Shown here one piece after another: positions 34,001 to 45,620 of a stretch of 64,000 nucleotides of DNA; position 1 is the stretch's first letter, and each line of letters begins with the position of its first letter. Source of the DNA: Rhyacophila brunnea (taxonomy: Eukaryota; Arthropoda; Insecta; Trichoptera; Rhyacophilidae); NCBI GenBank assembly GCA_022495005.1, contig JAGYXB010002044.1, positions 124,001 through 188,000 on the forward strand, in the 5' to 3' direction. The translations under genes and the position numbers were made by a program. The notes beneath the pieces were generated by a model. The model searched no databases, was not told where the DNA came from, and was given only the letters and a program-made list of their open reading frames with translations.

Positions 34001-37000
34001 CTTGATTTAATAAACAAAAACCGATAGTCAATATTATTAACGCAATTTTATAAGCATTTCATATAAGAACTACTAGTTAAATTCGTCACAATTTAGTAGA
34101 ATGTCCGTCGCTGAAAAGCATCTTGGCGCAAATCCAGCGGTTACAGGTTGAAGTACCGTGGGGTGTCGTATTAAAAAAAAATCGTGTGGGTTTACATGAG
34201 ATGTTTCCAAATTACGTATGTTTTATAGCTCGTCTACATACGAGTATTGTGTCAAAACGGATTGAGTTTTGTTCGAATGTTTCTATTAGGATCGGTCTCG
34301 AGCTATTTTTTTAATATAAATAAATAAATAGTATTCACATTTATTCGAATACTCATATCTGATAAACCATTTTATAAAAAAAAATATGTTTTAAAAACAT
34401 TTTAAAGCTAGAGTCGTTATGAAAAAATGCTAGATTTAATGTCATATGCCAGATGCGATTTTGCAAGTATGTAGACGAATACACAAAATTGCTAGATCAT
34501 ATAGGAATAATACTTGGGACTGACAATAATTCGAGGTTACCTTCCATTTGTACCACGGCCTAGGCTGTCCACACGAACCTCGTTTATACTTAGTTGTAGC
34601 AGAAAAAACGCCTGTTTCCGACATACCGTAATAAGTCCCAAGGTGGCCATGTACAATATATTTCTGTTAAAAATAAAATTCACCATTATCAAATGATATA
34701 ACATATAGATCAAATGTGTTAAACCCATGGCCCCCAAAAAGAAGGGGGGTGACATGGCTTTAACCTGGAGGCCAGAGCTCAGGAAGGGCCCGGCGTCGCG
34801 AGTCGACAAGACAAGTGAAATAAACACACATCACAAATTCTCCCTAATTGTAAAAAATAGTCGCCTGCGGCACTATTTTTCTTCAATAATATTATTATTT
34901 AAAATTTTGTGGTTGTGCGATGCAAATTTTAATTGTTTATCAATATTCACCAACTCCATTATTCAAATGGATGTATTAAAATATGCAAAAAAAAACACAT
35001 TAATTTTACCGCGAAAACGCTACCTAACACACTGCCTTTATCGTTAGCGATAGGTAGAGGGCCCGCCAAAGATCCTATCTTGGGGGTCCGCTTCAGGATA
35101 TGGGGGCCATGGTTAAACCTTCTTACATACAAAGCCTTCTGTGGTTTCCGTATAAAAATCGTTGAAGGCAATTTAAGTTTGACGTAGGTGTCATTTTTGT
35201 ACAGTAGAAACAACACCAAACTGCATAATATATTGACAGATTGTATGAAAAGTAATGCAGTATTCCCAGCGGCGATTTTATTTGACGCATATGGTGCAAT
35301 TTATAGAATTAGAAGGGGCCTCGAAACAGTTCAAACTAGTCACTCAATTATTAAACCACAAATTGAAACTAACATCAAACAGATATGTACTTGTATATAA
35401 AAATAAACATTAATGTTATTATGACGTGCAAACACCGTTATCTTCAGTTATGACAATTGGATAGGGTATAGACTATAGATACATTGTTATTTTTACGTAC
35501 GTAGGTACGTCTGTAGTTAGAATATATGGTTTTTATCAGAGAACTCAGAAATAATGGGAACTGAAATACACAACGGGTAAGGCGATAGCAGGTAACCGAC
35601 TCGAGTAAGGATGAATCCGGGTTAAGCTTACACACATGTCTAGAATACGTTTAACGTCGAATACTGAAAACTGCTCTCGGTTTATGCATTTACGCTCATT
35701 TAATGTTGATGTATTACACACACTATTGCACGTGCATAATGCGTGATTCATTTTCGTAGGACACTCACACATTCAAAAGCCTGCTTCACCATGCGGCGTA
35801 TTGAATATAGCCTATTGGTATTCTATTTATTATCTGTTCTGTGGTTTTTATCTTAATTTTATCGTAGGGGCAAGGCTTAAAATCACCCAGTAACCAGTTG
35901 GTCTCCAAGTCTCTAAGCCGACCACTGAGTATTTCCAGAGTTCCTTTTTTACTTTCACTTGCATGTGTTTATGCTCCATCTTAATAGACGGTAAATATAT
36001 TTGATAATGATATATTATCATGTCTGAGAATAATGGCTGATTATTACCTGCATTTCTTCAATTTTTTCATACGTACAAATGCTACCTGTACAGACAAAAT
36101 TATGGAAGCACGAAAAGTCGCAATCCTTTATTTTCGGACTCCTTAACATATCACTGATGATGGCAGGACTTAAAAGGGTTGAGTGTGGCTAAAAGACACG
36201 AAACATATGATTATTTACTCTTGTAATAAATCAAATCAGATAAGCTCACATGGGCTGTCTGGGGGTCAGGACCGCCCTCAAGGTTAAATAAAAATTAATA
36301 TAATTTTTGAGAAAATGTTTAAAAATTCCGTAATTTCTATAATAAGTGATCATGCAAGTCAAAAGCATTCTCCGTGATTTATATTATAATAAAATAATTC
36401 GGATCGCCTCGTATTTTTTTAAACTCAATTATTATGTTTTATGTAATTTCTGACTATTTTACTTTATCTCTTGATTCCAAAGAAACGAAAAACGTAGAAA
36501 AATACGCGTTGATTTTTTGACAGGTTTCCAAAATTAGGTACAAAAATTTCCTCAAAAATTTTTAAACTATGATATTATAGGTATATTATTTTATATAAAC
36601 CACGAGAGCCGCCAAGTTTGTCATTGTGTTTATTTTGAAATTAATAAACTGCGAGAATTTAAATGAACATACATCGCGTATGTATAATTTGTCACAAGTA
36701 CCTGCGTGTTTTTAAAAATATGTTTTCAAGTAGGTACCTGCCTACTGATATGAGTAAATTTAATTTTCAATCTACCATTATTAACTATCACGGTGGAGGG
36801 AAAAAGGGTGATAAGTCCGAAAATGGAAAAGAAATTATGATAATATACATAATATACATGCGGCACTACTACAACGAGATAAAGAAACTAATCGAATATC
36901 AAAAAAACTTAAACGGCGATAGTTAGATTTTATGCGATATTTTTTTCTAGGCGTGTGTAACCATTTATTTACTTCATAACTTCCTTATACATAAATAAAA

Positions 37001-40000
37001 TAATTACAAGATTAAAAGAACTTTTTATATACAACGTTTTTAAATTTTCTATTGAACATATAAACTTGACTTGACTAGCTTAAACGATCAAAAAAAATTG
37101 TACTTGATAGAAATAATACTGAAATGTCATATTGATTTCCATACTAACGCACGTATATATTAATAATTTAGTTGCTAGGACCCCAGCCCCTAGCAACCAA
37201 TAATGGTGTCGAAATAACTTTTCATACAAAACAAAATTAACTGAAAATGAATTCAATTCTACTTAAAGATGGCTAAAAGTATTAAAAAAATGCATTGGCA
37301 TCTTGTTCTGATATATTCTAAAAGTTTCAAATGTATAGCTAGTCGGGAAAATAGTTAAAAATCGATTGCAAGATTTGTACCGGACAAATGAGAATACGAG
37401 CTAAGAAAAACGTTGTAGAATACCTTGTATTTATTGATGGCATCGAGCGCCATTTCAGCTGTAAATGGATGGTGCGTTTGGATGCGCGTGACACCGAGTA
37501 GTATAGAAATGAGACACGTTAATATGCCAGTATACCAAACATACGAAGAAAATGTCAACACGCTATTTTCCATATTATACGAGTAATTACCCAAAACTTT
37601 CCTGAAAATAAAATATATCACTATTAATAATAATAGTTGTAATATCCATTCAACTGACATTTATAATATAGTTACCTAGTTGTCATGGAAAATGAGTCAC
37701 TTAAATTTGAACGTGAATCTTTGTATCAATTACATTTCATATCTCGTTCTGATTGATTAGGTCATTAATAACAAAATTTGTCCTCGAACGCGTTCACAGA
37801 CATCGCTTTGGCTCTCTCATGTTTTAAAAGCGTTCACAAAATGATATCCGCTAGATGGACATGTAACTTTTTTTTATCTATAAGCAGGTAGCCTTTGACT
37901 CTGACACACGTCTAGTACCTACCTAATTAAATTCATTTTAGAGTTAGGTATAGCTTACTTCGCCATTATATTTTAGCTGATATAGTCTCATACCATTTAA
38001 AAATATAGCAGTAGGCAATGAATTTGGCTCATTTGCCAAAATGCCGATTGATCAACTTTCCGAAAATCGTGTTCGCAAAAGCCGAAATCCTGAATGTAAT
38101 AAAAAATAAATACAATAATAAATCTGCATTGTAATAAAAAGCGACTATAATTTTGGTAGATAAATGCAACAACCAAAATACTTAAATATTTTGATAAGTT
38201 CCCCGAGTTTTAAGCTTGCAAAAGTGACTCATGATGCAGTTTTATAAGTATCAAAATAATGTTTTCTCTTGTAGATGTATAAGTATCTTTTTATAATACC
38301 TAACCAATACGTATTGTTAAGTTCTCTGCGCAATTTGAGATTGTTTGCGATTATATATATATATATATTTGAATATCAGGTTTCGGAAAATGTTTGCGAG
38401 TTGATCATTCAAGACTTTGTTGATCATTCATGACTAGGGATCCCAAGCTATTTTCGATACCTATGAATCCCGGGATTTATAAACATAATCCCGGAACTAT
38501 CGGGATTGATTTTTTATCAATTTTTATGTAAAATAAAATAAAAACGAAATAAAAATAGACATTAATAAAAATGAGAAAGATTAGAAAAAAACAATGCTTC
38601 GCACTATTAACAAAGTAATTCCACCATGATCTTATACGTTTTATGGCAGTTTCATATTTGGCTGACTAATTAGATTTATGAAGCGGAAAGGCTATACACT
38701 ACGGCTAGTACACCATGATTTGCTTTACTATTTTAAATCTCGCTAACCCATTCATTAAGTCTTCACTATCAAAAACAGCAATATCATATTAAATTCACAT
38801 TATTATTTATATTACAATATTATTTACTCCATTAAACTTATGTATTTCCAACAACAAATGTCTTAAATAGTATACATTATACTATATTTATTTTTGACCG
38901 ATTTTATCAATGTTATTTGTAAATATAAAATTTTTATATTAGCAATGGAAAAAATGCCAATCCCGGGATTGTCAGATTGTAATCCCGAAATCCCGGGATC
39001 AGAATTTTGGCTCGGGATTGGATTCCCTATTCATGACTATTATAGATATGGTGGAAGCCATAGGCAATGTAAACATACTTACGGCAGCAAAATTGAAATA
39101 GCCATATTGAGATGAGTCAGACAAACCCCTTTTGGCAATCCAGTTGTCCCACTTGACATAACTATGAAGGCGATGACTGTTTTAGGGTCAAAATCTGTTG
39201 CCCTATTGAAAAAATGTAACATATTAAGTACATTTACTGTAAATATTTTTAAATATGTAGTATAACGACACTCTAATAATATATGTGTGATGCTCGATGT
39301 TAATTTTTTCGATTGAATAGCATTTTTATAAAAAAAATCGATAGTTTAGTAAGGTAACATAAATATAATTTCAGAATTATGACTAGAATGTAGATGTAGG
39401 TGTTTGACCCACTGGATAACCGCGATCTACTAGTTGTGTATCGCTGATTTATAGGATGATGAATATAATTAAACAAAATTTCCATTATAATTTTCCACAA
39501 AATCTTCCACTAAATAATAGTCAAAAACCGAAAATTATACTGAGTATCGATTCTCTGTGACATCTAATAAAAAATGTGACATATTAATAAAAAAATACGT
39601 ATACCTATATTATAATATATCTTCCTAGGGAATAGGTATCCTGGATCCGTTAATTAATTCAGTAAACTATTGATAACGTGACAATTAATTATTTAAAGTT
39701 AGGTACCCCTTTTCTTTTACATATGCATGGATTCACTACTGGCAGTACGTATTATCACGGCCAATGTATTATCCTCCAATTGCAAGATTGCATACATGAA
39801 TCAAAAAAGTTCGGAAGCTTCTGAATTTTCATGAGACATTTTTTTCGATCTGCGTCTGCGCAGTATAACGATAGTGGTGAACCTGCTGGCAAATAAACGA
39901 ACTACCCCTCGGAAAGACTCATTTTGAGGTTAACCGATTTTTACGACCTGTCAAATAGTACCATAAAATGACAACATCGCATCTTTCTCACTCTTGAATA

Positions 40001-43000
40001 ATGAGATTAGAGAGACAATCAACACGTTTACGTGTCGTGATAGTTTAAAGTACACACAGTTGCTGTATAAAGTATAAAGTAGTATTGTGTATATTTTAGT
40101 CATGGAAAAAATATAATAAAAAAGGCGAAAATAAATTAAATTCACTCTAAAGACAGTAAAATAGTATCAAAATCAATGGAATTTTAAATAAAACACGATA
40201 ACAAACTATAAATTACACAAACAATGTAGAAATTATATAACTACTATTATAATGGTTTAATTCCAGATAGACTATCATCCGATTCTGTGTCACTCTTAGG
40301 ACCATTTACAGTAAAAATAAAACCAGTCGAGGTCATATTATGGAATTCAAACTTGTAAATGTCAGTTTAATTAATACACTAAATTTCTTTATAAATCCGT
40401 TTACATACACAAATAATAAGTAAGTATTCATTTATATTGCTATCCGACATTAATTTTTATTTATATCATAACTTTGAACAAAACTTACAAAAATAAGAAA
40501 TAACTTGCGTTGTAATATAAATGCAACTTGGTAATACTGAACAACTGTCATGGCGACTTGCCGTTGTATTCCATTATCGAAATAAATAATCATTTCGTTT
40601 TGTCCTTTTTCGTCATCGCAGAATTGCACATACTTTTAGAATGATGTCTCTGACATTTCCACGAACTGTTTTAGAACTACTTGCCATTATGCACTATACT
40701 TATTTCTTCTGTATTTTCAAAAACAAAATATATACCCCGAATCCTGCATACTGACGTTTCAAAATGTAAACATTTGACTCAGTCTGGAATAAATTTGTCA
40801 TAACGCCCAATCGCCCGGAGTTATTTTCGGATGTCTACACTAATTTCTTCGTGGAGACATAATTCGTTGTTGATTATATTAAAATATAGCTTACTTTAAA
40901 TACTTACCAAATAATTGGTGCTAAGTAGCTATCGAATAATGTCAAATATTAAAAGGTCACATTCGTTTATTAATAATCTAAAATGCTCTTTATGTTTTCA
41001 AATGTACAAACAATTAGCAACAAACACTCATTCGATTATAAAATACTATATCAAATATAAAATTATGTATTAGGTACATTCCTTATTTAAGGAAAAAGGT
41101 TTTTTCACTTGTTGATCTCTTTTTTTAATAGGTAGGTATATTTTATTTATCAACACTAAATATAATGTGATTTTGATATTTTGACGCCATGAGAGCTAAA
41201 TAAACGCAAGCGCAATCCATAATTCGAGAAACATGTTGTAAAATTAAATGGCATTTGTGACAAATTTATCCTCGATAGACAATTTTAGTTTCAAATTCGA
41301 CCGGCTGCCAATTTACGATGGTAGATCTATAGTAACTCCATGCACGTGTACATTCGCTATTATATTAACTATTAATTCATAAGATTACAATTTATATTGC
41401 GTCGTTTGCACAATTTAAATATTCTTAACAATTAATTAATAATTAAATGGCCACAACAATGATAACGGAATACGACGTGACTTCATGTTTACGAAAATAA
41501 TGTCATTGTAATTTTTCAGTCTAACTAGAAATTCTATGCGCTTAGGAATAATGTTCTAAATAAAAGAAAATCTAATAATTTTAAGATAAATCAAGATAAT
41601 TGTTTTAAACATACTTATATTTCTCTTCATTTCCAGTTGGCTTCAGAAACTCTTGAAATGGTGTGAAGGAACTCTGGCGAAATCCACCAAATACCACAAT
41701 TTCTGGAGACACGTTCAGTTCGGTAATTGCTTTTTGAAATTTAAATGCTGCCTCTACATCGCAAAATATAATATCTGGTTTAACTAATTCGACGTTCTTT
41801 TTTATTTCCACTGAAAAAAACACAAAATCGTAAATAAATTCGAAACATCAATACGACCTAACAAAAAAATCATATACAATACCTACAAGCAAGGCCCCTA
41901 CAAGGGGGAGGGGGTGATAGGGCTCTGAGGGGAGGGGGCGTAGCAAATCGACCAGATGACTGAGAAAAAATACCCATCACATAATATTCGCTTTAATAGT
42001 AAAAAAGTTGCTATTTTACTTCAATAATGTTGATATTTTAAAATATGCAGTTGTGCGATGCAAATTTTAATTATGTATCAATACTCGACAACACCATAAT
42101 TTAAGTGGATGTAGGTATTAACAAATATACTAAATACCCTTACTTTTACCGTAAACATAATTTTACAAACGCTACTGTAGAGCGTATAAAAATGGATTTC
42201 ATTAATTACATATTATTCATGTGTGTATACTGCATACGATACGACAAAAAACCAGCACAACAAATCACATATTCAAGGCTTTATTGGACACTGTAAATGT
42301 ATATAACTTACTGTGTGTCATATCCACTGAAAGTGGCAAAACCGATGTACCAATATAGAGTGAAGATATCATAGGAATAATTAAATCATTGTGATTAGTT
42401 CCGCATAGCATCATGACATTCCCCAAACCAATTCCTCGAGATTTTAAGGCTTGGGCAACTCTTATACTGCGTAGTCTCACTGATCCATGGGTCTCAGTTT
42501 CTCCAGTGGACATATTTATCTGAAAATTAAGTAGAGTAGAGTAAATCGGTATTGGATCATTGCAATAATTTTGGAATAAGTACCTACCATAAAACTTATA
42601 ATTAAACATTTTGAAGTGTTTATTATCTTTAAATATTATCACAACATGGGTACTGATATGGTATTATTATATTTGATTTTAATAATATATACATTACTAT
42701 ATTATGCTCATGTTAAAATATTATTATAATTAATATAACCGCTGAGAAAAGCAAAATGTATTTTTCATCGATACACCTATTCATTTTTTAGTGTTTATAC
42801 CCGTTTACACGTGCATAGATTTACTGTGCACAGTAAGAAAATATATGGGGAAACATGTATTATCCTGCAGTTGGCAAGATTGCGTGCATGAGTCAAACCA
42901 TTTTGGAAGGTTCCGAATTCAACGTGCAAGTAAGATTATTTTCGATCTGCACATGCGCAGTAGAGCGATGGGGCGAACATGCCGGTAAAAAAACGAACTA

Positions 43001-44864
43001 CTCATTTTGAGCTTAACCGATTTTCAATACGACCTGTCAGATAGTACTATAAAATGACAACATCGCACCTCATTTATTCTTGAAGAATGAGTTTGGAGAA
43101 ACAGTCAGCACTTTTACGTGTAAACAGTTATTGCCATGATAGCTTAAAATAAGCACTATTGCCGACAGTAATTCCATGCACATGTACAGGCGCTATTATG
43201 GATAATTAGTTATAATGATGTATTGACAAGCGAGAACTATTTTTCATTCTATAGTAAAAATCCACCATTTCGCAGTTGTCGCTCATTTGTGAAAACCATC
43301 CATTTCCGATGTGACTTTCATTTTTAACAATGTTGTTTATTTTGTACGAATATATTCCCCTTTTTATAATGACATTATTGGTTCCTCCCAGCATTATGAA
43401 CAGCGAAAAAAACTTTTTTTGACGGTGTGGAAGGAATCATAGTGAAATCTTGTAGAGCATTACGGGTTAAGAAAAAGAAAATGTTCGACATATTTTCGGC
43501 GTGCTGCTAAGAACGGCTGCTGAGGATGTCCTGTATGGAAGGATGTAACACAAAACGAATATTTCGATAGAAGTTTTCTTCTGTGTGCCGTATTCCTGAA
43601 ATTCACCGGGTGTGCTGTTCGCCAGGATTCGAAAAGTATTGAAAAGTTAATTGTTTTTGGCAGTAGGTAGACAAGAGGGCGAACTCCGATAAAGTTAAAA
43701 ATTTCACTGGAAAACATATATAGTATTCACCGCAAGGCTAACATAATATGAGATGTTCACAAGCCAAGTGAACCAAGTCCATTCTGGTTAGTTTTGAGTA
43801 AACTAAGTTCAAACATAATAATTTGAGTATGTCTAATTCTGCAAGGGTATGATTGCTCGTAAAGAAAAACTTAAATGTACCTAGAAGAGTTGAACCTAGT
43901 TCACTCAAATATAACCAGAATATACTTGTTTCACCTGGCTTGTGAACCACTCATATGACAGTGGAAAATGGAAAAAGCTGATCCAGAGTTCAGCAATACC
44001 TATTATAGAGTGATCATTATCCTCAATCACGAGGATGACGTGGAGGAAGAAGACTACGCTGACATATACACTATCAATGGATCAAGTACAAACATCTAAA
44101 AATTGATCCATGGTCAGAACGTTTTAAAGTATGGGTAATAACTAAACTTCGTAAAAGTCAAAACATTTTAGACATAACAAATCTAAATTCGAGACGTACA
44201 CAACATTAGATTTACATTATAACAAATATTACAATATAGAATATAATAATATTAATAACAGAAAAACAAATTAAATCAAAACATACTTAAGTACAGAAAA
44301 ATAAAGAAGTACAGAAAAATAAAATTTTGAAAAAAAAGACATACAATTTTACACAGAAAAATAAAGTTTCAAAAACAAAACGCAAAGTACATCACTGAAA
44401 ATGTCTATGTCTTTAGGGAGCGCATTTACTAATCTTGCACCCCTCGCTAATGATGCCTGATAGGCTTGATACGAGGAAACGGTTCCGATCCAGAATAAAT
44501 CATGGCTGCGACCACGTAGGTAATTGGCAGGCGCATGTAAATTCAAATTTATTAGGACACTAGTATTGGAAACTATCCCTCGCGCTAACAAGCAAAAGTG
44601 TTTCAAGAGCCCTATGCTTCACAGTGATAATGATATTTGTTTTTTTTGCATGTTATATTGTTATTTTCTATTTTTATATTAAATTTAGTAGGACCATACA
44701 TGAATAGTATGCTGATAAAAGGAAGAGAGTGAATTACATAAGTAGTATCTCACCTGATTAATTTTCTCAGAGTTTTTCTTTAAACTAATCAAAATTTGTC
44801 GCCCCAAATGTGTGTCCATAGATTTCATGATTTCTTCGATTTCTTTAAAAGATATTTTTGACAT
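28032..44864 (-). CDS. Gene C: luciferin 4-monooxygenase-like / 4-coumarate-CoA ligase-like acyl-CoA synthetase
   Basis: Complete 11-exon paralogue of gene B, also 535 codons. Exons from the 5' end: 44754-44864, 42312-42519, 41615-41810, 39083-39202, 37424-37601, 36048-36188, 34541-34663, 33239-33322, 32491-32634, 30729-30894, 28032-28168. Every exon has the same length and phase as in gene B. Landmarks are SSGTTGLPKG (closest to the canonical family motif), YYGMSETG, YRTGDL, VDRIK, and the catalytic lysine in YSGKINRKAL. The GG of the mid-domain loop is replaced (CTGSICT), and TFSSYVW stands where luciferases have the HHGFGMF segment. The C-terminus NPMFV is not a PTS1 signal. Expected to make acyl-adenylates and acyl-CoA; the substrate cannot be read from sequence. 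Introns are loaded with at least ten transposons, yet all splice sites are GT-AG. Confidence 0.93.
28388..28804 (-). mobile_element. hAT MITE (CATGGCCCC family), copy a
   Basis: Begins CATGGCCCCCAC and ends GTAGGGGCCATG, with the exact 8-bp duplication GTCCTACC on both sides. GC-rich ends surround an AT-rich non-coding centre. Opposite orientation to copy b, 198 bases away. Confidence 0.85.
29003..29395 (+). mobile_element. hAT MITE (CATGGCCCC family), copy b
   Basis: Starts CATGGTCCCCAC and ends GTGGGGGCCATG; flanks ATAATACC and ATAATATC match at 7 of 8 positions. Collinear with copy c at 34726-35111 and inverted relative to copy a. In intron 10 of gene C. Confidence 0.82.
29953..30367 (-). 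mobile_element. MITE-A copy 3 (reversed)
   Basis: AACGTTTTTCTTAGCTCGTA at the left and TTTATCTTGTAATTATTTAC at the right are the reverse of the copies at 3946, 4871 and 37000. In intron 10 of gene C. Confidence 0.75.
31031..31111 (-). repeat. tRNA-like SINE head relic
   Basis: Minus strand has GATCAGTAGCTCAGGGGATA (box A-like) and GAGGTTCGATTCCCA (box B). The middle is too long and AT-rich for a tRNA, so it is a degenerate tRNA-derived element in gene C intron 9. Confidence 0.5.
31175..31249 (+). repeat. tRNA-like SINE head relic
   Basis: Plus strand CTCTAGCTTGGCGAAGAT resembles box A and GAGGTTCGATGCC box B, 50 bases apart. Distinct from the relic 65 bases to the left, so a different SINE family. 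Confidence 0.45.
31495..31740 (+). repeat. Dispersed repeat R5, copy 1
   Basis: The segment from TAGAGAGCGCTTA through GTGTTTCTTGCGTATAACGC to AACACAACATAGTTAAC occurs in reverse at 60110-60370. Non-coding; no terminal repeats identified. Confidence 0.6.
32885..33058. mobile_element. MITE-B copy 2
   Basis: CGGTACAAGTCTGTTTACTG-GAAGCCAG at the left, ACATAACCTAACAAATAAAT in the middle, and TTTTGCCGCTGGTTTTC toward the right. About 175 bp in intron 8 of gene C. Ends match MITE-B arms at 21672 and 60503. Confidence 0.65.
33560..33650 (-). repeat. tRNA-like SINE head relic
   Basis: Minus strand shows ATCTAGTTGTCTGCACTATG and, after a CTCGGTTTC stretch, GAGTTCAATTCCCAAGTC, a box B-like element. 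Degenerate and unlike the major SINE family. Confidence 0.4.
33680..33867 (-). mobile_element. tRNA-derived SINE (tRNA-Gly-like head)
   Basis: Minus strand GGCTCTCGTGGTGCAGTGCG, then GGCCTTCCATTCAGG (anticodon-loop-like CTTCCAT, UCC position), then CTGGGTTCGATTCCCAG (an intact T-arm). About 110 bases of tail follow. The acceptor stem does not close, so this is a SINE rather than a functional tRNA. In intron 7 of gene C. Confidence 0.6.
34103..34170 (+). repeat. tRNA-like SINE head relic, relative of 9279-9345
   Basis: CTTGGCGCAAATCCAGCGGT and TACAGGTTGAAGTACCGTGG, then an A-rich tail. Shares the TGGCGCAAATCCAG core with the copy at 9279-9345. Confidence 0.5.
34726..35111 (+). mobile_element. 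hAT MITE (CATGGCCCC family), copy c, perfect TSD
   Basis: CATGGCCCCC...GGGGGCCATG flanked exactly by GTTAAACC on both sides. In intron 6 of gene C, about 60 bases upstream (in gene direction) of exon 7, whose acceptor is at 34664. Confidence 0.88.
35547..35855 (+). repeat. Dispersed repeat R3, copy 2
   Basis: Collinear with 918-1215 from AATGGGAACTGAAAT through TCGTAGGACACTCACACATT to ATCTGTTCTGTGG. In intron 6 of gene C. Confidence 0.65.
37000..37414 (+). mobile_element. MITE-A copy 4, next to a splice donor
   Basis: Collinear with the other copies and ending GAGCTAAGAAAAACGTT. Exon 5 of gene C ends at 37424 and its donor GTATTC occupies 37423-37418, so native intron between exon and element is only about 6-9 bases. 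Confidence 0.78.
38352..38369. repeat. (TA)n microsatellite
   Basis: Nine or so TA units in intron 4 of gene C. Confidence 0.7.
38435..39029. mobile_element. hAT-type element, 595 bp, perfect TSD
   Basis: Ends TAGGGATCCC and (reverse complement) TAGGGAATCC, flanked on both sides by TTCATGAC. Multiple AATCCCGGGATT palindromes sit just inside both ends; the centre is AT-rich and non-coding. The right end lies 54 bases from the end of exon 4 of gene C. Confidence 0.85.
39716..40110. mobile_element. MITE-C copy 1
   Basis: TACATATGCATGGATTCACT at the left; the core ATCTGCGTCTGCGCAGTATA, AAACGAACTAC and CATTTTGAGGTTAACCGATT; then AAATGACAACATCGCATC. Collinear with 42790-43198. In intron 3 of gene C. 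Confidence 0.65.
41891..42190 (+). mobile_element. hAT MITE (CATGGCCCC family), truncated copy d
   Basis: GGCCCCTACAAGGGGGAGGG, CGATGCAAATTTTAATTATG and CTGTAGAGCGT match the interior of copies b and c, but both CATGG tips are lost. In intron 2 of gene C. Confidence 0.6.
42790..43198. mobile_element. MITE-C copy 2 with inverted ends
   Basis: The left TACACGTGCATAGATTTACT and right (reverse complement TACATGTGCATGGAATTACT) ends are imperfect inverted repeats. The core CAGTAGAGCGATGG, AAAACGAACTACTCATTTTG resembles sequence just upstream of the Harbinger transposase at 45990-46060. In intron 1 of gene C. Confidence 0.65.
43490..44050 (+). pseudogene. RTE/CR1-like ORF2 tail relic in gene C intron 1
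   Basis: Matches the relic in gene B intron 1: CTGCTGAGGATGTCCTGTATG, then AAAGTTAATTGTTTTTGGCA and CTGATCCAGAGTTCAGC, same order and strand. A 194-bp MITE (43755-43948) has split it. Not translatable. Confidence 0.55.
43755..43948. mobile_element. Foldback MITE with ~58-bp inverted repeats
   Basis: GTTCACAAGCCAAGTGAACC at one end and its counterpart GTTCACAAGCCAGGTGAAAC (reverse strand) at the other extend through TTCTGGTTA and GAGTRAACTARGTTCAA. It can form a hairpin over most of its length and creates a spurious 70-codon frame. Confidence 0.75.
44155..44620 (-). mobile_element. Jockey-like non-LTR retrotransposon 3' relic
   Basis: Minus-strand frame 44606-44349 reads NLHAPANYLRGRSHDLF and RGARLVNALPKDIDIF, matching the ORF2 end of the other copies, followed by the GTTGTGTACGTCTCG tail at the left. 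In intron 1 of gene C, separate from the RTE-like relic. Confidence 0.7.
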
Positions 44865-45065
44865 TTTGATAGTTTAAAAAACACAGACCTGGAAATAGAA
44901 TAAATAACACAAAAAAGATCTTGTGAGTAGTACTTTTATAAGTCAACGTTTTATGTAAGAATGAAGAAGCCGGAATCATGAGCTGATATTTAAAGAAAAT
45001 ACTATCAGTATCATGTGACAAATTTGTTTTTAGCAAACATTGTAAAAAATAAAGCCGTGTATTCA
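44865..45065 (-). promoter_or_regulatory. Conserved upstream block of gene C (candidate promoter)
   Basis: Shares with the region above gene B, in the same order: TTCTTACATAAAACGTTGAC-type block, TCACATGATACTGATAGTAT, and TTTACAATGTTTGCTAAAAA. See gene B. No TATA box recognised. Confidence 0.4.
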
Positions 45066-45229
45066 CTAGGGGACAAATGGAACAACATGTCTCGTTAACA
45101 ATGTCGCAGAATATTTTGCTGTGTATATATTTATTCCAACAAGTAGTTTATCGAAACGTAAGGCTTCGGCCATATAGGTAGGTGCTTTGCTAGTGCTAAG
45201 CTAGGTGCTTAGTTACAAATTCATTTAAC

Positions 45230-45620
45230 ATTAGTCCAGGTATTCTCTTACCCTCAGAGGTTGCGTACATAGTCCGCCTTGCTGGTTTATCCCCGACATT
45301 CTATTCACGTGGCTGATCCAGTGCAGTCTCTGCAATTTTATATGCCACGTGATCTTTTCGCCCCCTATAAAGTGTGTACAGCTCCTCATTTTAACTTGAC
45401 CTCCAAATGCCACTTTCTTGAACAGCCCCAACGATTCTTCTCAAAACTACTCTCAAAGATATCCATATTTCTCTCATCCTATTTGCTGAGTACCTAGCAT
45501 TCTGATCCATATGTTAATACTGGGCGCAGGAAAGTTTTATATAAGGTTGTTTTAGTTTTCCTTGAGAGTGCCTTGTTCTTTAGAAGACCTCTTGGCGAGG
45601 GTGACTCAGCGATGTATTTC
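45230..45620 (-). pseudogene. Non-LTR retrotransposon ORF2 C-terminal relic
   Basis: The minus-strand frame 45431-45231 contains GGEKITWHIKLQRLHWISHV-NRM, the common tail segment (I-K-QRLRW-GHV-RM) of several non-LTR families. Upstream pieces show a degraded TLRPVLTYGSE-like block and ESLGLF. Stops and shifts throughout. Confidence 0.6.

Noticed and set aside
43738..43950. 70-codon minus-strand frame
   Set aside because: It is wholly inside a foldback MITE.
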